A stretch of DNA of 64,000 nucleotides from Coriobacteriaceae bacterium (GCA_902364975.1 CABJFQ010000003.1:1-64000), one strand, 5' to 3'. Positions 19,404-28,268 are shown, counted from the first letter of the stretch. Notes: a model not told the origin generated them from the sequence alone. Program-made: numbers and translations.

Positions 19404-20396
19404 CTAGGAACGCCAAAAGGCATCTATGAGGTCATCTCGGTTGGAGACACCGCTTTTAACGTAGATGCGATGCAAGTGCGCCTTGACAGTGCCAGGGCTG
19501 ATGACCAACTCGCTGGCGATGTTTTGGGCGTCGTTGCCCTTCAGCACCAGCGTGAGCACCTCCTGCTCGCGCCGCGACAGCTTATGGGCATCGGCATAGA
19601 TCACAACGCGTGATGCTAGATCGTCCCCAGAGCGTGCGCTCTCGGCCGCCACGTCCTCATCGGCACGCGGATGACGGGCATACACGCGCAGGATATGGCT
19701 AAACTGGCAAAAGAGTTGGACCGCGCATACCACGAGCAGCACGTTTTCGGAGATATTGCGCTCGGACAGATACCACAAAAAGAGGCTGATGACGGGGTTT
19801 TGAGAGTCGGGGCGGCAGAGCAAAATCATGTAGGTGTCCTCGGCGATTACGCAAAACGCAAGAACGAGTGCCACCTTCCAAAAGAGCTTTGAGCGGTCGA
19901 GGTCGAGTTTCTCAACACGCGTGGCCCTGTGCCGGTAATGCCAGGCGGCATAGGCAAGACATCCTACATTGCCCAGGTCACGCGTGAGCCAAAAGAGATA
20001 CTGCTGCACCTCTCCGGCAGCACCGCTGCGAGGCACCAGCACCAATTGCAAGATTGAAAACGGCACGATAGCAAGTCCGAGCATGCGCGACGTCGGTCTT
20101 TTGCGCAAGCGCGCAAACATCCACAGTACCACGCAGGCATAGATGGCAATACCGAGCACGCAGCGCAGCAAGGGGTGCTGCAACGGCTCGCTAAAGGTAA
20201 CAGCGTATTCGTATTTGAGCCGATTGTACTCGTCAAAAAAAATGACCGACATATCGAGCATGTAGAGCAAAAAGCCCGCCGCGGCCACCAGGCTGTCGCG
20301 ACGGCGCGTCATGAGCCAAACCACCAATGCCACGGCACTGGTCACCAGAGCCACACCCATGATAATCGTGGTGTAGATATAGAACGCGAAACTCAT
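19404..20396 (-). CDS. LuxR-type regulator with membrane sensor domain
   Basis: A 330-residue protein. About seven hydrophobic segments fill residues 1-240, starting MSFAFYIYTTIIMGVALVTS. A LuxR helix-turn-helix ends it: KLSRREQEVLTLVLKGNDAQNIASELVISPGTVKAHLHRIYVKSGVSNR. It is a paralogue of the AguR-like protein at 27249, with the same architecture and the same YLSERNISEN motif before the last helices. Membrane LuxR one-component sensors of this build (AguR) sense external agmatine in lactic acid bacteria. Here the target is probably the amidohydrolase/MATE pair downstream or the divergent small gene and exchanger. Start supported by GGAGG. Confidence 0.85.
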   Translation of the reverse strand: MSFAFYIYTTIIMGVALVTSAVALVVWLMTRRRDSLVAAAGFLLYMLDMSVIFFDEYNRLKYEYAVTFSEPLQHPLLRCVLGIAIYACVVLWMFARLRKRPTSRMLGLAIVPFSILQLVLVPRSGAAGEVQQYLFWLTRDLGNVGCLAYAAWHYRHRATRVEKLDLDRSKLFWKVALVLAFCVIAEDTYMILLCRPDSQNPVISLFLWYLSERNISENVLLVVCAVQLFCQFSHILRVYARHPRADEDVAAESARSGDDLASRVVIYADAHKLSRREQEVLTLVLKGNDAQNIASELVISPGTVKAHLHRIYVKSGVSNRDDLIDAFWRS

Positions 20397-20524
20397 GCCC
20401 GCCTCCCCTGTCTAGATGCCGTGAGGATGTTGACAGATTCTTTGCCGCAAGATTAGACTCACCGATTAAACGTACTGTATCGTTTAGATAAACAAGCTGT
20501 GTCTCACCGATGAAAGGAGATGCC

Positions 20525-20716
20525 ATGGCGCCTATCGCACCGCTCAAAATACTCGTTGCCCCTGCCGCCAAGGCCATCGTCCACCTGTGCGACTCACTTA
20601 CCTACAATGACGTCCCCTGTGTCGTCGAAGAGCGTTCGGACAGCTGCCCCTATCTGGGCCACGTCCCCTTCTTTGCGCCCAAGCTCGTTTCCGATTCTGA
20701 GCGCCACAAGCAGTAA
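20525..20716 (+). CDS. Small hypothetical protein, 63 residues
   Basis: Starts at ATG six bases after AAAGGAG and is divergent from the membrane LuxR gene. It reads MAPIAPLKILVAPAAKAIVH... with two cysteines in the second half (VPCVVEE, DSCPYLGH). I recognise no family. The strong ribosome-binding site and codon use argue for a real gene; the short length argues for caution. It ends 35 bp from the convergent stop of the APC exchanger. Confidence 0.45.
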   Translation: MAPIAPLKILVAPAAKAIVHLCDSLTYNDVPCVVEERSDSCPYLGHVPFFAPKLVSDSERHKQ

Positions 20717-20751
20717 TCCAACATACAGCAGACACCGCGCAGGTCGCGGCG

Positions 20752-22161
20752 TTACCGCTTTGGCGCAACGTAACCTGACCCCCTTGCACCAACGCCGGGA
20801 TTATCGACACTGCGGCCGCGACGCGATATGAGGCGCGAGACCTCGCCCAGCAACACGCCGATCACCACACCCATGAGGATCGGCAACTTTGACATCTCGG
20901 CGGGCGAGCTGTTAAGCGGCACGATTGTCGCAACAATCGAAAGCACGAGTTCTACCACCGGCACCGCAAGCGTTACCGCAAGCACCTTGCCCTCGAAGGG
21001 CGCGCGAAACACACGCGGGCGGTCGTCGTATTTACGCAGGCGCCAAAACGCCGGGAACATCGGGATATAGCTCATGAGCAGAAAGACGACGTTCATCGAG
21101 AAGAAGACCCAAAAGACGTCGGAACCCTCACCCAGCGGAATCTGGAGCAGCAGCACCAGGCTGGCGAAACAGCCGTTAATGAGCGCCGAGCCGTTGGGCA
21201 TGCCGGTCTTTTTGGACACCAACGCAAAGGGACGCGGCATGTTGCCATGGCGCGCGGCATAGCTCGCTACGTTGTTAACGCCAAAGCTCCAGCAGATCAT
21301 ATTGGCGGACAGCGTCACCAAAAAGGCCACGCCCACGACCATCGTCAGCGGGTGGGTGCGCCCCACCATAGCGGCGACTGCGTCCACAATGCCCGAATCG
21401 AGTGAAAGCTGCTCGGTGGGAACCGCGGCTCCAATGCCGATGCCGCAAATGATGTAAATTGCCGCAATGGCAACGCCACCGGCAATAACCGCCTTGGGGA
21501 TATCGCGCGAGGGGTTCTTCATCGTGCTGGCAAAGGTCGCGACCACCTCAAAGCCCATAAAGTTGAACAGGATAATCGATAGGTACGTCAACGAATTGGT
21601 GTCGCCCAGATCTGGAATGAAGGTCTTAAACGACATGTCGTTGGCAAAGCCGTTATTGCAGGCAAACCAAATACCGACGATTCCCACCACAGCGGTAATG
21701 AGCACCTTGATGACGGCGCCGCCGTCCATAACCCAATCGGCCTCCGCCACCGGCTGCATTGCCATGACCGTGACGCCCCACACAAAGGCAATCTCGATGG
21801 CAATTCGGATCCCGAGTGAAAACTCGATACCCCACACCGCATTAATGACACTGGGGAACATGCAGGCGATACTTGCCACCCACAGCGGAAAGTTAACCCA
21901 GTAGCACCAAGAGCAACGGGCGCCCCAACGGTCGCCCAGGCCCAAGCGAACCCAATCGTACAGGCCGCCCTCGGAATCAAACGCCGTACCCAGCTCGGCC
22001 ACCACCAGACCATAGGGAAGCAAAAACGTAATGATAAGGAAGATCCACCAGAAGAACTGCACGTTGCCCATGGCAGATGCCGGAGCCGACGCCTCGATGG
22101 TAAACACGACGCAGATAACCGAAAGGATAACCTCGATCAGGGAGAACTTTTTACCTGCCAT
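20752..22161 (-). CDS. APC-superfamily amine/amino-acid exchanger (AguD paralogue)
   Basis: A 469-residue transporter with about 12 helices, closely similar throughout to the exchanger at 24273 (shared stretches include WWIFLI.TFLLPYG, AELGTAFDSEGGLYDWVR.GLGD.WGAR, NFMGFEV and RDIPKA). By that similarity it probably exchanges agmatine/putrescine or related amino acids. MAGKKFSLIEV is chosen as the start, after GGGGAG; upstream in-frame starts lack a site. It lies downstream of the aguBDA-like operon on the same strand but is separated by a terminator and more than 500 bp. Confidence 0.82.
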   Translation of the reverse strand: MAGKKFSLIEVILSVICVVFTIEASAPASAMGNVQFFWWIFLIITFLLPYGLVVAELGTAFDSEGGLYDWVRLGLGDRWGARCSWCYWVNFPLWVASIACMFPSVINAVWGIEFSLGIRIAIEIAFVWGVTVMAMQPVAEADWVMDGGAVIKVLITAVVGIVGIWFACNNGFANDMSFKTFIPDLGDTNSLTYLSIILFNFMGFEVVATFASTMKNPSRDIPKAVIAGGVAIAAIYIICGIGIGAAVPTEQLSLDSGIVDAVAAMVGRTHPLTMVVGVAFLVTLSANMICWSFGVNNVASYAARHGNMPRPFALVSKKTGMPNGSALINGCFASLVLLLQIPLGEGSDVFWVFFSMNVVFLLMSYIPMFPAFWRLRKYDDRPRVFRAPFEGKVLAVTLAVPVVELVLSIVATIVPLNSSPAEMSKLPILMGVVIGVLLGEVSRLISRRGRSVDNPGVGARGSGYVAPKR

Positions 22162-22469
22162 GGCGCGCTCCCCCTGCAGCAAAAAGGATGGCATCTGTAC
22201 CGAAGGCGCAGCCCAAGGTAGGGTTGCAGGCCGCGTCACCGGTACAGGTGCCATCCCAAAGAAAGGAGAGGATGCAGATGTTGGACCAACGCTCGCGGAA
22301 CAGGCGCGTGTAGATGACGATACGCTGGTACATAGATACTCCGATCAAAACGGCCGCGTTCGCGACCGGGAACTTTCGGCAATTGAAGACGCGTCTGACC
22401 TGGGAAATTCAAGCGAACAATTGGCCTAACCCGCAAAAAATCCCAGGCCAGACGCGTATTCAATCAAAG

Positions 22470-22504
22470 AAAAAGGCACTCCGATGTGGAGGCAACGGAG
22501 TGCC
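22470..22504 (-). terminator. Rho-independent terminator of the agmatine operon
   Basis: On the minus strand GGCACTCCG pairs with CGGAGTGCC, followed by TTTTT. It lies about 200 nt after the agmatine deiminase 2 stop. Confidence 0.85.
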
Positions 22505-22597
22505 CAAAGAAAACCCAACCGACCAAGACATCAAGCAGCAGCCCATCAATGCCCCGAGATGGGATGACACGCCACCTGTCCGATTGATCGGCTGGAT

Positions 22598-22689
22598 TTC
22601 CGAGGTGCGGCAGATTGCCCTGAAAGAGGAGGGCATTGACCTTAAGGGTCATGCCCGACGATTGGAGGGCAAGGTGCCGCGCCTCGGGA
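22598..22689 (+). repeat. Tandem-GA palindromic element 3' of agmatine deiminase 2
   Basis: Ends TTCCGAGG / CCTCGGGAA. The internal loop GAGGA / GACGA and the tip GGGCATTGACC / GGTCATGCCC match 42811-42908. The outer loop CAGA / GGTG is present with sides swapped. The G.A-rich strand is plus, antisense to the deiminase that stops 10 bp away. Confidence 0.75.
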
Positions 22690-22699
22690 AGACAGACAG

Positions 22700-23905
22700 T
22701 TACGCCGAGGGCTCCTGCTGCGTAATGCAGTGGATATTGCCGCCGCCGAAGACGACCTGCTCGGACTGAACGCCGACGCACTTGTAGACACCCTCGCCCC
22801 AGACCTCGTCATAGATCTTCTGGAGCGTGTCGACGGCCAGCTGGTCGTTCTCGTCGCCGTACTGCGGGACGATAACGCCGTGGTTGGTGACCAGGTAGTT
22901 CATGTAGGAAGCGATCAGCGGCTCGTCGGGAACGCGCGGCTCGGCGTTCTCGTCGGCGTCGATGGTGTCGCAGGAAGCCTGGTCCATGAACAGCGGGTTC
23001 ACGGGCATGCAGAGCTTGTAGACCTTCATCTTGCGGCCCTTGGCGTCAACGGCGTTGGAGAGGGTCTCGTAGGCAGCGTGGCACTGCTCGTAGAACGGAT
23101 ACTCGGGATCGTCGGTCCAGATGCAGGCCATGACGCCCGGGGCGATGAACGTGGCGACGTCATCGATGTGGCCGTTGGTCTCCTCGGGGTCGATGCCCTC
23201 CTTGACCCAGATGACCTTCTCGACACCCAGGTAATCCTTGAGGTGCTCGTCCATGTAGGCGCGAAGCTCCTCGCTCCAGGGCTCAAACTTCTTGTGGTAC
23301 TTGGGCCAGATGGACTCGGGATCCTCTTCCTCCTCCAGAACCGCAGAGCAGGTGCGGCCCGGGGAAAGCAGGCACTGGTCAGTCACGACAAGGGTGCCCT
23401 CGCCGTCGACGGTGATGGAGCCGCCCTCGAGGATCATGTCATCGGGACGATAGCGACGGCAGCCGGAGAGCTCAGCCATCTTAAGGGCGATCTGCTCGTC
23501 CTTGTCCCACGGGAAATAGAGGCCGTCGACGAGACCGCCGTAGGCGTTGAAATGCCAGTGGTTGGCGCGCTTCTCGCCCTTGCCGTTGATGACGTAGGTG
23601 GCGGCGGTGTCGCGGAACCAAGCGTCGTCGGTGGTCATCTCGATAACAGTAACGTTCTCGTCGTCCTCGAAGACGGCCTTGCAGTTGGCGTAGTCGGCCT
23701 GGTTGGCGCACATGGTGACCGGGGTGAACTCGGCGATGGCGCGAGCGATGGCGGCATACTGCTTCTGAGCCGGCTTGGCGCCGTGGGCCCAGGTGTCGGT
23801 GCGGTGGGGCCAACCCATCCACACGCGATCCTGCGGGGCGAACTCAGCAGGCATAAAGAAGCCGTCGGCCTTGGGGGTGGACTCGGACTCGGTGATCGTA
23901 CGCAT
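22700..23905 (-). CDS. aguA: Agmatine deiminase (copy 2, in the aguBDA-like operon)
   Basis: A 401-residue agmatine deiminase, about 28 residues longer than copy 1. Both share WPHRTDTW, DAWFRDTAATYVI, EGGSITVDGEGT, NGHIDDVATF and the Cys motif GGGNIHCITQQ. The extra length is an acidic stretch near residue 190 (LEEEEDPESIWPKYHKKFE) and a longer C-terminal segment. MRTITESEST is the start because GGAGG lies eight bases ahead. It is the third gene after putrescine carbamoyltransferase and the exchanger, all on the minus strand: the exchanger imports agmatine, this enzyme deiminates it, and the carbamoyltransferase makes putrescine. Confidence 0.93.
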   Translation of the reverse strand: MRTITESESTPKADGFFMPAEFAPQDRVWMGWPHRTDTWAHGAKPAQKQYAAIARAIAEFTPVTMCANQADYANCKAVFEDDENVTVIEMTTDDAWFRDTAATYVINGKGEKRANHWHFNAYGGLVDGLYFPWDKDEQIALKMAELSGCRRYRPDDMILEGGSITVDGEGTLVVTDQCLLSPGRTCSAVLEEEEDPESIWPKYHKKFEPWSEELRAYMDEHLKDYLGVEKVIWVKEGIDPEETNGHIDDVATFIAPGVMACIWTDDPEYPFYEQCHAAYETLSNAVDAKGRKMKVYKLCMPVNPLFMDQASCDTIDADENAEPRVPDEPLIASYMNYLVTNHGVIVPQYGDENDQLAVDTLQKIYDEVWGEGVYKCVGVQSEQVVFGGGNIHCITQQEPSA

Positions 23906-24180
23906 AAGATTTCCTCCAAATCGAACGATCGCTTGCCGCGGGCGGGTTACCCGCGGCCTAAAACCAAGAGATAGTGGGCGCCCGTCCCCCGGCAAAGGTC
24001 GGGGCGCCCGGTGCCAGTTTTCACGGAGTCGCACCGGCAAGCGACGACGTAGCCAAGTGCGCGGAGACAAACGCACGAAGGATACGAAAGAGAGATTGGA
24101 GCGGGCGGTGGTTACCGGAGCTATCGCTCGCACCCGCCCCAAGGAATGGTTAGCAAATTTGTCGCTTTGGGCACGCCCCC

Positions 24181-24284
24181 GAAGAGGCTAGAGTGCCCGG
24201 AGTCGGGAGCGACAAGCCCGACGAAGCGTACTTTGGTACGCGAGGAGGGTTGGAGCCCCGAATCCGGGTGCTCTAGTCCTCTTC
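24181..24284 (+). repeat. Tandem-GA palindromic element overlapping the exchanger stop
   Basis: Outer arms GAAGAGG.. and ..CCTCTTC; inner hairpin GCGTAC-TTTG-GTACGC. The internal loop GACGA / GAGGA is the same module as in other copies seen from the other side, and a second G.A pair set lies in GC-GA-CAA / TTG-GA-GC. The right arm covers the last codons and stop of the minus-strand exchanger gene. Confidence 0.7.
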
Positions 24285-25712
24285 GGCCTCGGCGGCCTCC
24301 TCAGCGAGACGCTGAGCAGCCAGCTCAGGGGTGAGACCCTTGTACTCGGTCTCGCGACCCTTGGCGCTGACGACGCGGACGACCTCGCCGATGAGCACAA
24401 GCACGATGAAGATAACGATCATCGGGACCTTGTCGCCAATTTCATCGACGGAGAACGGAACCAGCGTTGCAACGATGGCCAGGATCAGCTCGATGCAGGG
24501 GATGGCCAGCATAACCTTCATCATGGCGCCCTTAAACGGGAACGTGAAGATGCGCTCGCGGTTCGGGTCGTTCTTACGAAGGTTGAGGAACGCCGGGAAC
24601 ATCGGGATGTAGGTGAGCAGCAGGAAGACGACGGAGGTGCCGAAGAGCATCCAGAAAACACCGTTGGAGATGGCGTCGATGGGAACGAGCTGCAGGCAGA
24701 GAACCAGGGAGGCAACGACAGCGTTGACCAGGTTGGCGCCGTTGGGCATGTCGTCATCCGAAATCATCGAGGCGAAGACCTTGGGCATGTTGCCATGCTC
24801 GGCAGCGTAGCGAGCGACGGAGTTGACGCCGAAGGACCAGGCGGCCATGTTGGCGAACAGGGTGATCAGGAAGGCGATGCAGATGACCTTAAAGATCATG
24901 GAGTCGCCCACCATGGTCTGGACTGCGACGATCATGCCGTAGTCGGGATCGATGGAATCGGCCGGCACGGCGGCGCCGATGCCGAAGCCGGCGAACAGGT
25001 AGATGACGGCAATGGACAGGCCACCGACGATGATGGCCTTGGGGATATCGCGAGCGGGATCGGCCATATCGTCGGTCATGGTGCAGATGACCTCGAAGCC
25101 CATGAAGTTAAAGATGATGATCGACAGGTAGCCGAGAGCGTTGGTGTTGGTGAGCTCGGGCAGGAAGGTGGCAGCGGACATGTCGTTCGCAAAACCGTTC
25201 TCCATGGCATACCAAATGCCCAAAGCGCCGACGATAACGGCGACGGCGACCTTGATGATGGCGCCACCGTTAAGGACCCACTCGGAGTCGGCCGCCTTGG
25301 AGCGACCCATAAGGTAGACAATCCACACAAAGGCAAGATCGATACCCATCTTGGCGATCAAGTTGAACTCGACGCCAAAGACCATGCCCAAAATGTCGGG
25401 GAACATGGTAGCCAGCGAGGCGATCCACAGCGGGTAGTTGACCCAGTAGTAGTACGAGATGCGGGCGCCCCATTTGTCGCCCAGGCCATCGCGTACCCAG
25501 TCGTAAATGCCGCCCTCGCCGTCATAGGTGGTACCGAGCTCGGCGACAACCATGCCGTAGGGAAGCAGGAAGGTCAGGATCAGGAAGATCCACCAGAAGA
25601 ACTGCTGGTTGCCAATGGCAGCAGCAGGAGCGGCGGCCTCGCAAACGAAGACGACGCAGATGATGGTCGAAATGACCGTCAAGAAGGATAGCTTTTTCTT
25701 TCCGTCGCTCAT
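24273..25712 (-). CDS. aguD: Agmatine:putrescine exchanger, APC superfamily
   Basis: A 479-residue transporter with about 12 helices and an acidic tail (LAEEAAEAEED). Its position between putrescine carbamoyltransferase and agmatine deiminase matches aguD, the agmatine/putrescine antiporter, in enterococcal and lactococcal agu operons. APC signatures near the first helices (VVFVCEAAAPAAAIG) fit an amine exchanger. A paralogue is at 20752. Start ATG has AAGGAG upstream. Exchange of agmatine (in) for putrescine (out) would couple catabolism to transport without ion cost. Confidence 0.85.
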   Translation of the reverse strand: MSDGKKKLSFLTVISTIICVVFVCEAAAPAAAIGNQQFFWWIFLILTFLLPYGMVVAELGTTYDGEGGIYDWVRDGLGDKWGARISYYYWVNYPLWIASLATMFPDILGMVFGVEFNLIAKMGIDLAFVWIVYLMGRSKAADSEWVLNGGAIIKVAVAVIVGALGIWYAMENGFANDMSAATFLPELTNTNALGYLSIIIFNFMGFEVICTMTDDMADPARDIPKAIIVGGLSIAVIYLFAGFGIGAAVPADSIDPDYGMIVAVQTMVGDSMIFKVICIAFLITLFANMAAWSFGVNSVARYAAEHGNMPKVFASMISDDDMPNGANLVNAVVASLVLCLQLVPIDAISNGVFWMLFGTSVVFLLLTYIPMFPAFLNLRKNDPNRERIFTFPFKGAMMKVMLAIPCIELILAIVATLVPFSVDEIGDKVPMIVIFIVLVLIGEVVRVVSAKGRETEYKGLTPELAAQRLAEEAAEAEED

Positions 25713-25845
25713 GATGAGCTCCTTCGCTCAGTCTTGGACAGATCCGAGGCCCTAAGGTATTAAGGCAATTGCTTGGGCCTCGGTGAGCGGGCGACAGGAG
25801 ACGAGCATCCGCCGCCCGCAAACGTGCTTTTAGAAGCCTTGAGGC

Positions 25846-26919
25846 TTAGAGCTGCTCGAGAGCCTCGAGAGCGGCGTGGAGCTCAGCCTTGGCGGAGTAC
25901 TCGACACCCTCGTCGTTGAGCGGGGTGCGCTTGCCCAGGGCGGCAAGGAGAGCACGGATGGAGTGCTTGCGGTTCTCGGCCTCGACCCAGCACAGGGAGC
26001 GCTCGGGATCGTCCATGACCTCGTCGACGACCTCCTCGTTGCGGGTGGCCGGCAGGCAGTGCATGAACTTGGAGCCTGCGCCGGCGAAGTTCATCATGTC
26101 CATGGTGACCTGATACTTGGGATAGAACACGTCCATGTAGTTCTCGCCCGAGACCTCCTCGTCGTACAGGCCATACCACACGTCGGTGTAGATGAAGTCG
26201 GCGCCCTTGATGCACTCGATGTCGTCGGAGATGACGACCGAGCCGCCGGAGACCTTGCAGTTCTCCTCGGCGATGGCCATCATCTGCTTGCCGAACTCGG
26301 CGCGCTCCTCGACGGTGCCAACGTGCAGGCCGCCGTCGGGGATCTGGTGGCCCTTAGGTCCAAACTGGACAAACTTCATGCCGACCTTGGAAGCGATGAA
26401 CATGAGGGAGACGCAGACCTGGGTGGCGTCGCCGATGAAGGCCAGGGTGCAGTCCTCGATCTTCTTGCCCTCGGGGAGGTTCTCGAGCATGGTCATGAGG
26501 TCGCCCATCTCCTGCGTGGGATGGTTGAACTCGGACATGCCGTTGATGACGGGCACAGCGGAGCCCTCGGCGAGGCCGACGACGTCCTTGTGACGGTCAA
26601 CGCGAGCCATCATGATGTCGAGCAGCGAGCCCATAACGCGAGCGGTGTCGCCCAGGGACTCGTGACCGCCGAGCTGGATGGTGCCAGGGCCATAGAACTG
26701 AGCATGGCCGCCGAGGTCGGTCATAGCGGTCTCGAAGGAAAGACGGGTGCGGGTGGAAACCTGCTGGAAGATCATGCCAAGGCTCTTGTTGCGGAGCAGG
26801 TGCGGATAATAACCGTCAACCTTGATGGCCTTCTTCATTGCCAGGCCAAGATCCTCGATAGCCAGGATCTGCTCTTTGGTGAAGTCGTTGGTGTCGATGA
26901 AATCCTTAGGCAGTGCCAT
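25846..26919 (-). CDS. ptcA: Putrescine carbamoyltransferase
   Basis: A 357-residue transcarbamylase that converts N-carbamoylputrescine and phosphate to putrescine and carbamoyl phosphate. It has the carbamoyl-phosphate motif STRTR (in [12 protein letters not shown]), HPTQ and FMHCLPA. The segment [12 protein letters not shown] and YPKYQV is characteristic of putrescine, rather than ornithine, carbamoyltransferases. Context with agmatine deiminase and the exchanger confirms this. MALPKDF is the start, after GGAAAGGA. Carbamate kinase, which would recover ATP from carbamoyl phosphate and normally ends the operon, is absent from this window. Confidence 0.92.
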   Translation of the reverse strand: MALPKDFIDTNDFTKEQILAIEDLGLAMKKAIKVDGYYPHLLRNKSLGMIFQQVSTRTRLSFETAMTDLGGHAQFYGPGTIQLGGHESLGDTARVMGSLLDIMMARVDRHKDVVGLAEGSAVPVINGMSEFNHPTQEMGDLMTMLENLPEGKKIEDCTLAFIGDATQVCVSLMFIASKVGMKFVQFGPKGHQIPDGGLHVGTVEERAEFGKQMMAIAEENCKVSGGSVVISDDIECIKGADFIYTDVWYGLYDEEVSGENYMDVFYPKYQVTMDMMNFAGAGSKFMHCLPATRNEEVVDEVMDDPERSLCWVEAENRKHSIRALLAALGKRTPLNDEGVEYSAKAELHAALEALEQL

Positions 26920-27042
26920 GTCGATTTCCTTTCCGCCGGTCTTGCCGACTATTACTATGAGGCGCTCGAACATCACGCCTCGTGTTGACAAGACCATCAT
27001 TCACCCGTATGCAATTTTTACCTAGTTTATTCGGGATTAAAG

Positions 27043-27132
27043 ACCGTTCACGGAGTTACACCCCCTCTAAACCAATATAAACCCGCAGGTAGCCAGCTTG
27101 CAGGGGGTTTACTATCTAGAACCGCGAACGGT
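27043..27132. promoter_or_regulatory. Divergent control region of ptcA and the AguR-like gene
   Basis: ACCGTTCACGG at 27043-27053 and an inverted relative (CCGCGAACGGT) at 27122-27132 flank a hairpin TAAACCC...GGGTTTA. The sites lie about 124 bp from each divergent start. This suggests shared control, probably by the membrane LuxR protein or a global regulator. Confidence 0.5.
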
Positions 27133-27248
27133 ATACGGCTATGCTGTATCTCGGCGCCTAATCCGCAATGTAACGAAGGGTTGAGACGTCTATATCCCAC
27201 AAGATATACAGGACTCGGCCATAGATAAATGAGATGGGACGGTGGCAG

Positions 27249-28214
27249 ATGAACACTCTGATGTTCTTCTATACCCTAGCGATACTCCTGATTTGTATTG
27301 TGACGGCAGTGCTTTCGCTTGCCGCCTATGCCTCGTCTCGTCGACGGTTCTTTATCTATGGCAGCGGCGTATTTATCTGCTATGCCATCGAGATGACCGA
27401 GATCTTCTTTTTTGAATACACGTTGCAAAACCAGAGTTTTCCAGCCAGCGACTATTACTCAATTACCATGCCTGTGTTGCGGACCCTTGTGGCGACCGCT
27501 TCACAAGCTTTTATCTGGCTCATTGCCATGGACTTGCTCGACAAACATTCAAAAAAGCAGTTTGTTATTCCCGTCGCAACGTTCTTCCTAAGCGAGCTGC
27601 TGATCATTGTCGCTGTCCCCTACGGCCCCATGCATCAATGGCTCTACTACACGATCCGTCAGGCATTCCTTGTATTTGTGGGGCTCTATATCTTTTGGAC
27701 GGCGCATAAAAGCACGCAGGTCGAGCTTAAGGCGCGCGTCAACAATCAACGAAAGCACCTCATTATCGGCGCCATTCTGGTCGGGTGCATCGTTGCCGAG
27801 GATTTCTACAACATCCTTGTTGTTCCCATGAGCCTGGCACCCTCCTGGCTGCAACTGTACCTATCCGAGCGCAACTTTAGCGAGAACATCTTTGCGTGCT
27901 ACTTTGCGATTCTGCTGATTATCTATGCCTATCACGTGCTTTCGATCCGCATGCAGGAGGCACCCGAGGAAAAGAACGTCAGCGATCTTGATCGACACAT
28001 CGAAGAGCAGATGCCCTTCTATCGCAACGCCTACAAACTCTCCAACCGCGAGACCGAAGTCATGCGCCTGGTTGTGCTGGGCAAATCGAACCAAGAGATA
28101 GCCGACGAGCTATTCCTTGCCGTGGGCACCGTCAAGACCCACATCCACAACATCCTGGTCAAAACCGAGCAGCAAAACCGCACGACGTTGATCCTCCACT
28201 TTTGGAAGCGATAA
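27249..28214 (+). CDS. aguR: AguR-like membrane LuxR regulator of agmatine catabolism
   Basis: A 321-residue protein with seven or so membrane helices (residues 5-235) and a C-terminal LuxR helix-turn-helix: KLSNRETEVMRLVVLGKSNQEIADELFLAVGTVKTHIHNILVKTEQQNR. AguR of enterococci and lactococci has this architecture and activates aguBDAC on sensing agmatine; here the gene is divergent from the ptcA operon, the same layout. ATG at 27249 (MNTLMFF) is preferred because GGTGG precedes it and the paralogue at 19404 begins at the matching residue; an ATG 15 bases earlier is possible. A terminator hairpin follows. Confidence 0.85.
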   Translation: MNTLMFFYTLAILLICIVTAVLSLAAYASSRRRFFIYGSGVFICYAIEMTEIFFFEYTLQNQSFPASDYYSITMPVLRTLVATASQAFIWLIAMDLLDKHSKKQFVIPVATFFLSELLIIVAVPYGPMHQWLYYTIRQAFLVFVGLYIFWTAHKSTQVELKARVNNQRKHLIIGAILVGCIVAEDFYNILVVPMSLAPSWLQLYLSERNFSENIFACYFAILLIIYAYHVLSIRMQEAPEEKNVSDLDRHIEEQMPFYRNAYKLSNRETEVMRLVVLGKSNQEIADELFLAVGTVKTHIHNILVKTEQQNRTTLILHFWKR

Positions 28215-28225
28215 CCTGCCAAAAA

Positions 28226-28264
28226 GGGACAGGTTTATTTTGGCAGGTTTTATCTGGGCAAACG
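28226..28264 (-). repeat. 39-bp exact repeat (copy 2)
   Basis: Reverse complement identical at all 39 positions to 10372-10410, including CCTGCCAAAATAAACCTG. Directly after the regulator stop. Confidence 0.85.
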
Positions 28265-28268
28265 CCAA

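Larger units (their letters stand above)
22162..22699. other. Intergenic region between exchanger 2 and agmatine deiminase 2
   Basis: No gene is seen. It holds a hairpin (22388-22405 with 22441-22457), a minus-strand terminator at 22470-22504 and a tandem-GA palindrome at 22598-22689. The promoter of exchanger 2 must lie in the first 250 bases. Confidence 0.6.

Noticed and set aside
24000..24180. Gene between agmatine deiminase 2 and the exchanger
   Set aside because: Only hairpins (GGGCGCCC pair near 23977-24011) and short frames; no start or domain found.
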